From UBA1783 sp964449115 (GTDB taxonomy: Bacteria; Bacillota_I; Bacilli_A; Erysipelotrichales; Erysipelotrichaceae), in assembly GCA_964449115.1 (NCBI GenBank), contig CAYUXW010000016.1:1-37106 (forward strand): DNA of 37,106 nt, read 5' to 3'. Shown here piece by piece: positions 29,544-37,106 of this stretch. The position numbers and the translations under genes are program-made. The notes beneath the pieces are model-generated. The model was not told the DNA's origin. It saw only the letters and a program-made list of their open reading frames with translations, and did no database searches. Numbering within the stretch: the first letter of the stretch is position 1; the number at the start of each line of letters is the position of its first letter.

Positions 29544-31232
29544 TCAGCAACATTCATATAGTTTATTTTCCTCAAATCTATATATACGATCAGCTATAGC
29601 CATTGTTGATTCGCGATGTGATACCAGGATTATTCCCTTTTTATTTTTCTGTTCTTTTAAAGCCTGAAGGATTATTCCCTCGTTAATGCTGTCGACATTG
29701 CTGGTTGGCTCATCTAGCAAAATCAAATCACTGCCTAAAAGAAAGGCCCTAGCTAAACCAATGCGTTGCTTTTCGCCAGCTGAAAAATTATCTCCCAGAG
29801 CTGCAACTGTTGTTTTATAACCATTGGGAAGAGAGAGAATAAAATCATGAATAGAAGCCAATTTGCAGGCTCTTTCAATTTCTTGTTGTGTGGCATCAGG
29901 TTTTGAGATACGTAAGTTATCTTCAATACTTTCATTTAACAGGTAAGTTTGCTGACTTACCATCGTTACATTATCAAGCAGATTATCTGTATTTATGTCA
30001 TCTATATCGATACCACTATAAACAATTTGTCCTTTTTCTTTTTGCCAGAAACGCAGCAGAAGTTTTAGTAATGTCGACTTTCCACAACCAGATTCACCAA
30101 CAATTCCAACAATTTCTCCCTTTTTAACCTTCATACTTATTTCTTCAAGAACTGGTATCTGCTCCTGATATGAAAATGACAAATCTATTACTTCAAGGTT
30201 ATCAAAAATAAAATTCTGACCATTCACTACAGCAGTGACTTCTGGTTTTTCTGCCAATAAATTGAGAATACGATCACCAGCAGCAAAAGTTTGTGTTAAA
30301 TTACCTGGCAAAGCTGAAATAGCTACTACTGGACCAAAGGAGCCAAATATCGTAACTACTGCGATAATCATTTTACCTAAAGATAGTTCTCCTTTTACTA
30401 CAAGAACTATACCCATAACAAGGGTAAGCATTATAAATACAGATATAAACAATTCAGTGATTGCTGCAGCTTTGGTAATATCACGTTTCATGTTCTTTGT
30501 TTCAGCCAGCAAAATATCAGAACGTTTATTGACTTCTTTTTCTCTTTGCTGTCCAGCATTATTAAGAACAATCTCCTTAATTCCTTTAATACTATCAAGA
30601 AAATAGCTGTTAAAAGAGGCGAACTCTGCACGATAGCGAACTCCTGAAGCCTTCAACTTATCAGAAGAAATCATTGGCACGATAATTCCAACAAAAACAT
30701 AACCTATAAATGCTACTAGAGATAGCCACCAACTTGAAACAAAATTGACAAACATCAAAACAACTGCCGACACTACAACCGCAATGCAGATAGGCGAAAT
30801 TGTGTGTGCATAAAAGACCTCTAGAGTTTCTATATCTGAAGTAATCATCGCTATAATTGATCCTTTTTGTTTGCTTTCCAATTTTGCTGGAGCAAGATTT
30901 CTAAGTGCCGCAAATATCTTATCTCTTAAAACAGCCAACAGACGAAAGGCGATATAATGATTGCTGTACTGTTCAAAATAACGAAGCAGTCCTCTTAAAA
31001 CACCAAAACCAATAGCCAATAAAGCAATCATTTCATAAGATAAAGCAATAGTTTCTCCTAGATACTTGGCAATGCCAACTGCTCCCATAATAGTAACTCC
31101 CATGGCACAGATAAAACCTGCCGAGCCATTGATTATTGCAAGAATCATAATATATGAGAGGCTTCCCAAAAGAATAATGAGACTAGCCATGATATTGGCT
31201 CCACTGCAACGCAATTTTTCTTTTTTACTCAT
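29544..31232 (-). CDS. ABC exporter half-transporter (CydC-like)
   Basis: A 562-residue type-1 ABC exporter subunit: six-helix membrane domain (about 1-310), then the ATPase with Walker A GESGCGKST, the Q-loop MVSQQTYLL, the signature NFSAGEKQ, Walker B LILLDEP and the switch His in VSHRES. It overlaps the preceding ABC gene by 4 bases (ATGA), so the two form a heterodimer, as in CydDC-like thiol or haem exporters. The signature is slightly unusual (FSAGE, not LSGGQ). Its partner gene is frameshifted, so this half may lack a functional mate. Confidence 0.92.
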   Translation of the reverse strand: MSKKEKLRCSGANIMASLIILLGSLSYIMILAIINGSAGFICAMGVTIMGAVGIAKYLGETIALSYEMIALLAIGFGVLRGLLRYFEQYSNHYIAFRLLAVLRDKIFAALRNLAPAKLESKQKGSIIAMITSDIETLEVFYAHTISPICIAVVVSAVVLMFVNFVSSWWLSLVAFIGYVFVGIIVPMISSDKLKASGVRYRAEFASFNSYFLDSIKGIKEIVLNNAGQQREKEVNKRSDILLAETKNMKRDITKAAAITELFISVFIMLTLVMGIVLVVKGELSLGKMIIAVVTIFGSFGPVVAISALPGNLTQTFAAGDRILNLLAEKPEVTAVVNGQNFIFDNLEVIDLSFSYQEQIPVLEEISMKVKKGEIVGIVGESGCGKSTLLKLLLRFWQKEKGQIVYSGIDIDDINTDNLLDNVTMVSQQTYLLNESIEDNLRISKPDATQQEIERACKLASIHDFILSLPNGYKTTVAALGDNFSAGEKQRIGLARAFLLGSDLILLDEPTSNVDSINEGIILQALKEQKNKKGIILVSHRESTMAIADRIYRFEENKLYECC

Positions 31233-32958
31233 GAGTTTACCTCCAAATATCCATCTTCCAGCTGTTTTTGCCTGTTATAAAGTTTTGCATAACCTTTTTG
31301 CTTGTTCATAAGTTCAATATGAGTACCGCTTTCTTTTACTTCTCCTGCATCCATAAAGTAAATTAAATCAGAAGAAATCACATTTCTAAGACGATGAGTA
31401 ATAACAATAATCGATTTTGTTTTTGCCAATTCTCTAATATTTGCCATAATAATAGCTTCACTTTCAATATCAATATTACTTGTTGCTTCATCAAAAATAT
31501 AAATATCCTTGTCTGCAACTAAATTAATTGCCAAAGCAAGCCGCTGTTTCTGACCACCAGAGATGTTAGTTCCATCTTCTGTTATTACCTTCTCAAGACC
31601 ACCATTTTCTTTTATAAACTCTAAAAGATTTACCTTGTCCAAAGCCTGATAAATTTCCTTGTCAGTCACGCTACTTTTAGCCAGCATAAAGTTTTGATAC
31701 ACTGTTTCATTAAAAATATAAGTGTCATAACTGACTACTCCAAGATGTGAGTAATAATTTTCGCAAGAAAGTTTTTCAATTGTTTTTCCCCCTATCAAGA
31801 CCCGTCCCTCATCAGGGCGTAAAACACCACATAGCAATTTTACAATTGTCGATTTACCACAGCCTGATTCACCTACAATAGCAGTTATGCCAGTTTCAGG
31901 AAAAATCATCGAGACATCTTTTATAACTTCACGATTTCCATCATATGAATACGTAACATTCCTCAATTTTAATTCTGTATTACAAACTTCCTCTTCTCCC
32001 CATATTGGCTCTTCTTGATTAAGCAAGTAAAGTATCTTATCTCCAGCACTTAATCCGTTCATTGCTACATGGAAAGCAGAACCAAAAGCACGCAGAGGTA
32101 AAAAGAATTCGACCGCTACAAGTATTAAAAAAAGGGCAGAAAATACAGATAAACCTCGCTTAACGACATAAAGGCAATGCCAATGCCAGCTCCACCATAA
32201 GCTATCAGGTCCATTATTGTTGTACTGAAAAGTTGCATAACAAGAACTTTCATTGTAATCTTACGAAATTCTTCACTTGCTTTATTCATCTTTAAGTGCT
32301 GATTGCCATCAGCTTTAAAAATCTTCAACTCTTTCAGCCCTTGCACACTATCTAAAAAACTGTCACCCATAGTAATATACTTACCCCAATACTTAGCAAA
32401 TATTCTCTTTGCATATTTGGAAAATGCAACAATAGATAATGGAATAAGAGGAACACAAGCCAAAAGAACAGAGGCAACACGCCAATCAATTCCTACAGTG
32501 ATTACAAATAAAATTATTGGAGCTATCATGGCATATAAAAACTGTGGAATGTAAGAAGAATAATATAAATCAAGTTGCTCTATTCCCTCCATTGAAACCT
32601 GAGTTAGACCAGCCATATTAATTCCATCAGTAGAGCGAATACCTAATTTAACAATCTTGTTGTATACCTTTTCACGTAAATCTTTCTTTGCTTTTCTTCC
32701 AATAGTATCCTTTAGACTGCCAACCAGACAGGATGTTTTATATCTAACAATAATACTTATAATAGTAATAGCTACCGGATATATAAAAACCTTGGTTCCT
32801 TCAACATAAATATTTAATTCAAATAATAATTTAATCACATAGCAAATACAGGCAGTTATGACAATGTTGGCTAATGATCCTACTACCATTAGCGCTACTG
32901 TATAAAAAATGTACTTTTTATTATCATCTAACAAGTTAAGCAATTTTATATTTATCAT
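31229..32958 (-). pseudogene. ABC exporter half-transporter (CydD-like), frameshifted
   Basis: One gene is read in two frames. From ATG 32958 (MINIKLLNLL, with GGGAGG upstream), the membrane domain runs to a premature TAA at 32125. In the next frame, RGLSVFSALFLILVAVEFFL continues the last membrane helix, and the ATPase follows to 31229 (Walker A GESGCGKST, signature NISGGQKQ, Walker B IYIFDEA). The frames cross at about 32154-32160; one extra C there (AGCCGAGG in place of AGCGAGG on the minus strand) would give an unbroken protein of about 576 residues. The ATPase piece alone could start at ATG 32062 but has no membrane domain. Confidence 0.88.
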
Positions 32959-33018
32959 TAATATTACCTCCCAGTATTTCAAAACTTAATCAGCTATGGT
33001 TGACTGTTTTTTTTATTA

Positions 33019-33046
33019 AATAGCAAAGCAACTATCGCTATTTTTT
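33019..33046 (+). terminator. hairpin with T tract
   Basis: AATAGC (33019-33024 region) pairs with GCTATT (33037-33042) and is followed by a run of T on the plus strand. No plus-strand gene is known here, so it may be incidental. Confidence 0.3.
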
Positions 33047-33208
33047 TATTATCGCAATCGAACAGGGAATAAAACCATTTATATCAATAAATTGTGCATC
33101 AGAATATCCAGCATCAATAATGAACTGTCTATATGATGAAAAAGTGAATTTCTCTTTAAATCCCACCCCAATGGCTTCAATTGTTTTACTAAATAAATTT
33201 CTTTCCCT
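33038..33208 (-). pseudogene. C-terminal remnant of a SAM-dependent methyltransferase
   Basis: A 56-codon open stretch without a start codon, directly preceded by an in-frame TAA, ends at TAG 33038. It reads FSSYRQFIIDAGYSDAQF, then INGFIPCSIAIIKK, which resembles the typical last 35 residues of class I methyltransferases. The first three quarters of the gene are missing. Methyltransferase genes accompany YbaN and ABC exporter pairs in related genomes, as I recall. The rest of the 299-base gap to the Cys-rich gene shows only hairpins. Confidence 0.55.
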
Positions 33209-33220
33209 TTAGATAAAGCA

Positions 33221-33250
33221 AAGGGTGTAGCTGGTTAGCTTACATCCCTT
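33221..33250 (-). terminator. terminator of feo locus 2
   Basis: On the minus strand, AAGGG-A-TGTA-A-GCT pairs with AGCTACACCCTT with two bulged A, followed by TTGCTTTA. It lies 8 bases behind the Cys-rich gene. Confidence 0.55.
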
Positions 33251-33257
33251 GTTAAAT

Positions 33258-33434
33258 TTAATTATTTATTCCAGCATCACTACTATTATTCATTTGACTA
33301 TTACAACTACCAGTACACTGTTTAGAATAAGGGCAGCCAATACACACTTCACCACGTTTTCTAAAGTTTGCTAGATATTTAACAATCAAAACAACAATGG
33401 CAACTAAAATTACGATAACAATGAAATCTTTCAT
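33258..33434 (-). CDS. FeoB-associated Cys-rich small membrane protein (locus 2)
   Basis: A 58-residue gene read on the minus strand. Residues 4-22 form one membrane helix (FIVIVILVAIVVLIVKYL), followed by basic residues and four cysteines, C31, C34, C40 and C44 (CIGCPYSKQCTGSC). It is followed by an Asn/Ser-rich tail. It has the same architecture as the small protein of locus 1 but little sequence identity. It sits 43 bases after the feoB2 C-terminal frame and closes the operon. The cysteines may handle imported iron on the inner face. Confidence 0.85.
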   Translation of the reverse strand: MKDFIVIVILVAIVVLIVKYLANFRKRGEVCIGCPYSKQCTGSCNSQMNNSSDAGINN

Positions 33435-33477
33435 AATATAATCCTATTTTACAAAGTTAGTTACTCTTACTATTTAA

Positions 33478-35471
33478 CTAATACTCTTCCTTTAGTTTTT
33501 TGTTGGCGTTATTAATTAAGTACGCTACCACAGCTACCATTGCCAATACTGCAATTAATCCCATAATAGCAGCAGTGATATTCAGACTACCACCAGTAAT
33601 AATCGTACCAACCGTGTAAACAACATAAGCTACCATATATCCAACGCCTAGTTGTAAAGCAATTGCTCCCCATACCCACTTAGAACTTTTCATTTCACTG
33701 TTCATTGAACCAATAGCCGCAAAGCAAGGTGGGCTATACAAGTTAAACATTAGGTAAGCTAAAGCCGCAACTTTGGTAATAGCAATAATACCCGCTACTT
33801 CTTTTCCTGCGCCTTCTAACATCGCAACTCTTCCACATCGATTAAATTTTCAAGTCCTACAAAGGTGACTGCTAAAGTGCCGACAACATTTTCCTTAGCG
33901 ATTAAGCCAGTAACTGCCGCTGCTGCAAGTTGCCAAGATAAGACGCCAACAATTGGTACTAATAAATAAGCAAACGGTGAAGCAATTGAAGCTAAAATCG
34001 ATTGATCGGCAGACTCTGCCACTTCAAAACTCCAAGTAAATGTTTGCATTAAATGAACTGCCATATTACATAACAAAATAATTGTGGCAGCTTTGACAAT
34101 ATAAGCCCAACCACGACTTAACATCGTTTTAAACGCACCCCATAAAGATGGAATTTTATATTCTGGCAGTTCAATAATAAAGAACGATTTTCTAGCTTGA
34201 TAACCAACAATTTTGTTTACTAATAAAGCCAATAAGAAAATTAAGGCAATACCAACAAAATATGATAGTGTACTTACCCAAGCTGCATCTTCAAAAAAGG
34301 CACCTGCAAATAAAGCGATAACTGGAATTTTAGCTCCACAAGGCATAAACGGTGCCAACATTGCGGTTACTCTTCTTTCACGCTCATTACGGATAGTACG
34401 ACAAGCCATAACTCCTGGAACAGCGCAACCTATTGATATAACAAACGGAATAACTGATTTACCAGAAAGTCCAACTTTCTTAAATATTGGATCTAATACT
34501 ACTGCAACTCTAGCCATATATCCACAATCTTCTAATAAAGCAATTAAGAAATACAGCACCATAACTAATGGTAAGAAACCTAAAACAGCACTTACTCCAC
34601 CAATAATTCCATCAACAACAATTGATTGTAATAGTGGACTGCTGTCAACCATCAATTCACCGACATATTCGGCAAACGTATCAATACCCCCGGTTAATAC
34701 TCCTTCTAAATATTTCCCAATTCCTAATGGCCCTTCTGCCTGCGAAATATAAAATACTAAAAACATCACTATTGCAAATATTGGAATTCCAAGCCATTTG
34801 TTAGTCAAAATCGCATCAATTTTATCTCCAATATTTTTTTCTTTAGTCAAAACCTGGCGTGTTTCTACTTCTTCAACAACCTTGTTTACAAAATCAAACC
34901 TTTTGCGGTCAGCATTTTCAACAGATAACTTATCAGTTAAATCTATTTCTTCTTGTCTATATGGGGGCTTTTGAATTGTGTCTGCTAAAGAAACAGCTGT
35001 ATTTACAACTTCTTTTAAGCCTTCATTGGCAGTAGCCACAGTTTTAACAACTGGACAGCCAAGTTTAGTAGATAATGCCTTTACATCAATTTCAGTCCCC
35101 TTCTTCTGGTTTAAATCGCTCTTATTTAAAGCTACAACTACTGGAATACCTAACTCTAAAAGCTGAGTAGTGAAAAATAGACTTCTACTGAGATTGGTCG
35201 CTTCCACAATGTTGATGATAACATCAGGATTTTCCTTTTTCACATAAGAACTGGTGATGCTTTCTTCACTGGTAAATGGAGACATAGAGTATGCTCCAGG
35301 AAGGTCAACCGCAACCAGCTGCTTATCATCTGCATACACCTTTTTAATAGGATATTCCTTTTTCTCCAAGGTAACACCCGCCCAGTTACCAACCTTTTCA
35401 TAACGACCGGTAAGAGCATTATACATTGTGGTTTTACCAGAGTTTGGGTTGCCAGTCAAAGCAATTCTCAT
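33478..35471 (-). pseudogene. feoB: ferrous iron transporter FeoB (locus 2), split by a frameshift
   Basis: Two overlapping frames make one FeoB of about 665 residues. The first (35471 to 33816, 551 residues) has G1 GNPNSGKTT, G3 DLPG, G4 NKSD and most of the membrane domain, with SIGCAVPGVMACRT. The second (33822 to 33478, 114 residues) has the last part, SPPCFAAIGSMNSEMKS, and two final helices. The overlap is 7 bases (ATGTTAG). One extra G at about 33824 (TTGGCGATG on the minus strand) would fuse them as EELAMLEGAG. The second frame also has GGAAGAG 5 bases before its ATG, so a real two-piece FeoB made by coupled translation is possible. Confidence 0.85.
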
Positions 35472-35534
35472 ATAAATTTCCTCCTTTTTCTAATTTACAT
35501 AATCAGTACCCTTTTAATTAATGTGTGAACAAAC

Positions 35535-35563
35535 ATTTTAGTTAGTTATAACTAACTTGGTAA
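35535..35563 (-). promoter_or_regulatory. feoB2 promoter with embedded operator
   Basis: The minus-strand TTACCA (35558-35563) and TAAAAT (35535-35540) are 17 bases apart. The perfect palindrome AGTTAGTTATAACTAACT (35540-35557) fills the spacer, in the same arrangement as at feoA1. It gives feoB2 its own iron-type control, separate from feoA2. Confidence 0.82.
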
Positions 35564-35603
35564 AAAAATAAAAAGCTTCATTGTTTAATCTGCAAATATC
35601 CGT

Positions 35604-35819
35604 TTAAACAATGATAGCTTCCGCAAGATGGCTATCAATGTTATATCTTCCGTCTTTAATAACTACAACACATCCTCCTTCAAGATGACGTATAACTGTT
35701 ATTTTTTCTCCGACATAACATCCAAGAGAAAATAAGAAAGCATTAAGATCTTCATCGCCAGTTACTATATTGCTTATAATATACTCTGTTCCTTCTTGCG
35801 TTTGTTTTAGATTTTTCAT
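35604..35819 (-). CDS. feoA: FeoA (locus 2)
   Basis: A 71-residue FeoA-like protein (TEYIISNIVTGDEDLNAFLFSLGCYVGEKITVI, then VVVIKDGRYNIDSHLAEAIIV), the SH3-like partner of FeoB. It differs from FeoA1 in having Cys at the turn (SLGCYVGE, where FeoA1 has EMGLIPET). It is separated from feoB2 by 132 bases that hold a second promoter, so the two can be expressed separately. Its own promoter carries a third copy of the palindromic operator. Confidence 0.9.
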   Translation of the reverse strand: MKNLKQTQEGTEYIISNIVTGDEDLNAFLFSLGCYVGEKITVIRHLEGGCVVVIKDGRYNIDSHLAEAIIV

Positions 35820-35837
35820 AAAACTTATCCTCTTTCA

Positions 35838-35891
35838 AGTTAGTCATAACTAACTGTAATTTATAATAATCTTTTTTCTTCTATATGTCAA
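35838..35891 (-). promoter_or_regulatory. feoA2 promoter with operator at the start site
   Basis: The minus-strand TTGACA (35886-35891) and TATTAT (35863-35868) are 17 bases apart. The palindrome AGTTAGTCATAACTAACT (35838-35855, one mismatch between arms) begins at the predicted start of transcription, not in the spacer. This should also block transcription when occupied. Confidence 0.8.
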
Positions 35892-36056
35892 TAAGATTTC
35901 ACAAAATTTTTAATCTAAACAGCATAAATGTCCATTATATAAACTATAGACTTTTTATAACCACTTATGACGCAAAAACAACCATCTATTGAATATCTAT
36001 GGAAAGGATTTTTTTATTTCCTTATAATGTAATCGAAACCTGAAAGGGGTGAAAAT

Positions 36057-36497
36057 ATGCAAATTGAAGTACGAATTGACCAGAATTGTCAGGAAACAAA
36101 AATAATCATCGTTACCAACGAAGTTACTGAAGAAGTCAATGATATCATCAAAAAACTTGAAGATGTACAGCCGAAAATAATTGCCGGCATTAAAAATGAG
36201 GCTGTAAAAATTCTAGAACCAAATGATATCTATCGTATTTATGCTTCAAGTGGCAAAGTTATTGCTGAAACAGAAAAGGAAGATTATACACTTAATCTAC
36301 GTCTTTATGAAGTAGAACAGCGAACAGATAGTCGTATATTCTTACGAATATCTAATTCAGAAATAGTTAATTTAAAAAAGGTAAAAAGCTTTGATTTAAG
36401 TTTTACCGGTACTATTTGTGTAACATTATTAAACGGAACCAATACTTATGCATCAAGAAGATATGTAAGTAAAATCAAGAAAACATTAGGAATATGA
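36057..36497 (+). CDS. LytTR-domain transcriptional regulator
   Basis: A 146-residue protein with a C-terminal LytTR DNA-binding domain (about 50-145: ILEPNDIYRIYASSGKVIAET, FLRISNSEIVNLKKVKSFD, GTICVTLLNGTNTYASRRYVSKIKK). The N-terminal 50 residues are not a receiver domain. This is the small stand-alone LytTR type usually paired with a DUF3021 membrane protein, which follows here 10 bases later. Such pairs are thought to control their own operon or a nearby one, with the membrane protein modulating the regulator. A GGGGTG ribosome site precedes the ATG; TATAAT lies at 36023-36028. Confidence 0.92.
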   Translation: MQIEVRIDQNCQETKIIIVTNEVTEEVNDIIKKLEDVQPKIIAGIKNEAVKILEPNDIYRIYASSGKVIAETEKEDYTLNLRLYEVEQRTDSRIFLRISNSEIVNLKKVKSFDLSFTGTICVTLLNGTNTYASRRYVSKIKKTLGI

Positions 36498-36507
36498 GGT
36501 GAACATT

Positions 36508-36960
36508 ATGAAAAAGAAAATATTTTTAAGAGGACTATTAGGAATTCCTTTGGGAATTGCCCAAGGCTATATCATAACTATATTAATTTCACTTATACAC
36601 GCAAATGGCTATTACTCTCCATGTGTACCTGAACTTGTCGAAACAGCAGGCAGTGAAATTAATGCGGTGATATTGCAGACAGCATTGAGTGGACTGTTAG
36701 GCGCAACCTTTTCAGCCAGCTCTGTAATTTGGGAGATGGATAATTGGAGCATTGTCAAACAGTCTGGCATATACTTTACCATTACTGCTCTTGTAATGAT
36801 GCCAGTTGCTTACCTTGCAAAATGGATGGAGCCTACCCTTAAAGGTTTTGCAATCTATTTTGGAATTTTCTTACTGGTATTTATTGTAATCTGGTCAATT
36901 CAATACATCTTCTGGAAAAACAAAATTGATAAAATGAATCAAAAGATTTCAAACAAATAG
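36508..36960 (+). CDS. DUF3021 membrane protein
   Basis: A 150-residue protein with four membrane helices (about 8-30, 50-72, 84-105 and 112-135) and a basic C-terminal tail. This is the DUF3021 layout, and it sits in the expected place directly behind a LytTR regulator. I choose ATG 36508 with GAGGTG 7 bases upstream; the in-frame GTG 36499 overlaps that ribosome site. It probably inhibits or tunes the LytTR protein at the membrane, by analogy with other pairs. Confidence 0.88.
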   Translation: MKKKIFLRGLLGIPLGIAQGYIITILISLIHANGYYSPCVPELVETAGSEINAVILQTALSGLLGATFSASSVIWEMDNWSIVKQSGIYFTITALVMMPVAYLAKWMEPTLKGFAIYFGIFLLVFIVIWSIQYIFWKNKIDKMNQKISNK

Positions 36961-36962
36961 CC

Positions 36963-36995
36963 TGCGTTTTATAGGTTTCTATAAACTTAAACGCA
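36963..36995 (+). other. stem-loop after the DUF3021 gene
   Basis: TGCGTTT pairs with AAACGCA at the outside and TATAG with CTATA inside, all just before the terminator. It could protect the 3' end of the message. Confidence 0.4.
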
Positions 36996-36997
36996 CT

Positions 36998-37027
36998 AAA
37001 AAAGATCCTTCAATAGGGATCTTTTTA
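36998..37027 (+). terminator. rho-independent terminator
   Basis: AAAAGATCC pairs with GGGATCTTTT around a TTCAATA-type loop, followed by TATTT. It ends the LytTR-DUF3021 operon before the convergent tRNA-Arg. Confidence 0.85.
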
Positions 37028-37031
37028 TTTC

Positions 37032-37106
37032 TGGCGCCCCCTGCAAGAATCGAACTTGCAACTAACCCTTAGGAGGGGTTTATTATATCCATTTAACTAA
37101 AGGGGC
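37032..37106 (-). tRNA. tRNA-Arg (CCT)
   Basis: The reverse complement folds as a 75-nt tRNA whose 5' base is the last base of the window. Acceptor GCCCCTT pairs with AGGGGGC (one G-T pair), then G and an encoded CCA. Anticodon stem AACCC/GGGTT holds the loop CTCCTAA (anticodon CCT), and the T arm is GCAAG-TTCGATT-CTTGC. Confidence 0.94.

Noticed and set aside
33451..33480. A fourth AGTTAGT...AACTAA operator between feoB2 and the Cys-rich gene
   Set aside because: The arms are unequal and the spacing is longer than in the three good sites, and it lies inside the operon.
34213..34752. 179-residue plus-strand frame inside feoB2
   Set aside because: It is a shadow of the FeoB membrane domain; the composition is Pro/Thr-rich noise with no ribosome site.

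Overview
The window looks like chromosome of a low-GC, strictly or mostly anaerobic Firmicute. The Erysipelotrichia or a neighbouring clostridial lineage is my best guess; this is inferred from gene content, not from a marker gene. Supporting signs are strong AGGAGG ribosome sites, AT-rich intergenic DNA, a SigI/RsgI pair, a long-form pyrophosphate-dependent phosphofructokinase, superoxide reductase plus rubrerythrin instead of catalase, and two ferrous-iron (Feo) loci. No phage, insertion sequence, CRISPR array or rRNA was seen. There are two tRNA genes, Asn(GTT) at 5094-5169 and Arg(CCT) at 37032-37106.

Layout. 67-3728 (minus): a tight queuosine operon tgt-queA-queH followed by a HAD phosphatase. 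3838-5060 (plus): three unrecognised small genes. 5433-6687: galE and a small membrane-anchored protein. 6759-9125 (minus): feo locus 1 (feoA, feoB, and a Cys-rich small membrane protein). 9226-10524: an SGNH hydrolase and a class II glutamine amidotransferase. 10754-11550 (minus): an XRE regulator and a membrane protein knocked out of frame by a 25-bp tandem duplication. 11818-18561: an oxidative-stress and sulfur/redox island (desulfoferrodoxin, multi-domain rubrerythrin and rubredoxin proteins, a Crp/Fnr regulator, ferredoxins, a NapH-like membrane protein, a CoA-disulfide-reductase/rhodanese fusion, rhodanese, thioredoxin). Three of its promoters carry the same GTGAY-N3-ATCAC box at a fixed distance from the -10.

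18876-24172 (plus) is the most interesting region. It holds sigI-rsgI, a lipoprotein, a VTC-type polyphosphate polymerase domain, DUF4956 and a CotH-like kinase. The anti-sigma RsgI and the lipoprotein both end in long acidic Ser/Thr-Asp-Tyr repeats. Three promoters of one type (CCCC-N19-CGTA) precede sigI (one) and the lipoprotein (two in tandem), so the module appears to be a self-contained SigI regulon. My hypothesis is that the kinase and/or polyphosphate enzyme modifies the acidic repeats and that RsgI senses this.

24371-29070 (plus): pfp, two paralogous lipoproteins and a membrane-anchored protein. 29138-33208 (minus): a decaying cluster made of a YbaN/DUF454 gene with a late stop codon, an intact ABC exporter half, a frameshifted ABC exporter partner and a C-terminal remnant of a methyltransferase. 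33258-35819 (minus): feo locus 2, whose feoB is split by an apparent one-base loss. Three near-identical 18-bp palindromes (consensus AGTTAGTYWTRACTAACT) sit on the promoters of feoA1, feoB2 and feoA2. 36057-36960 (plus): a LytTR regulator with its DUF3021 membrane partner.
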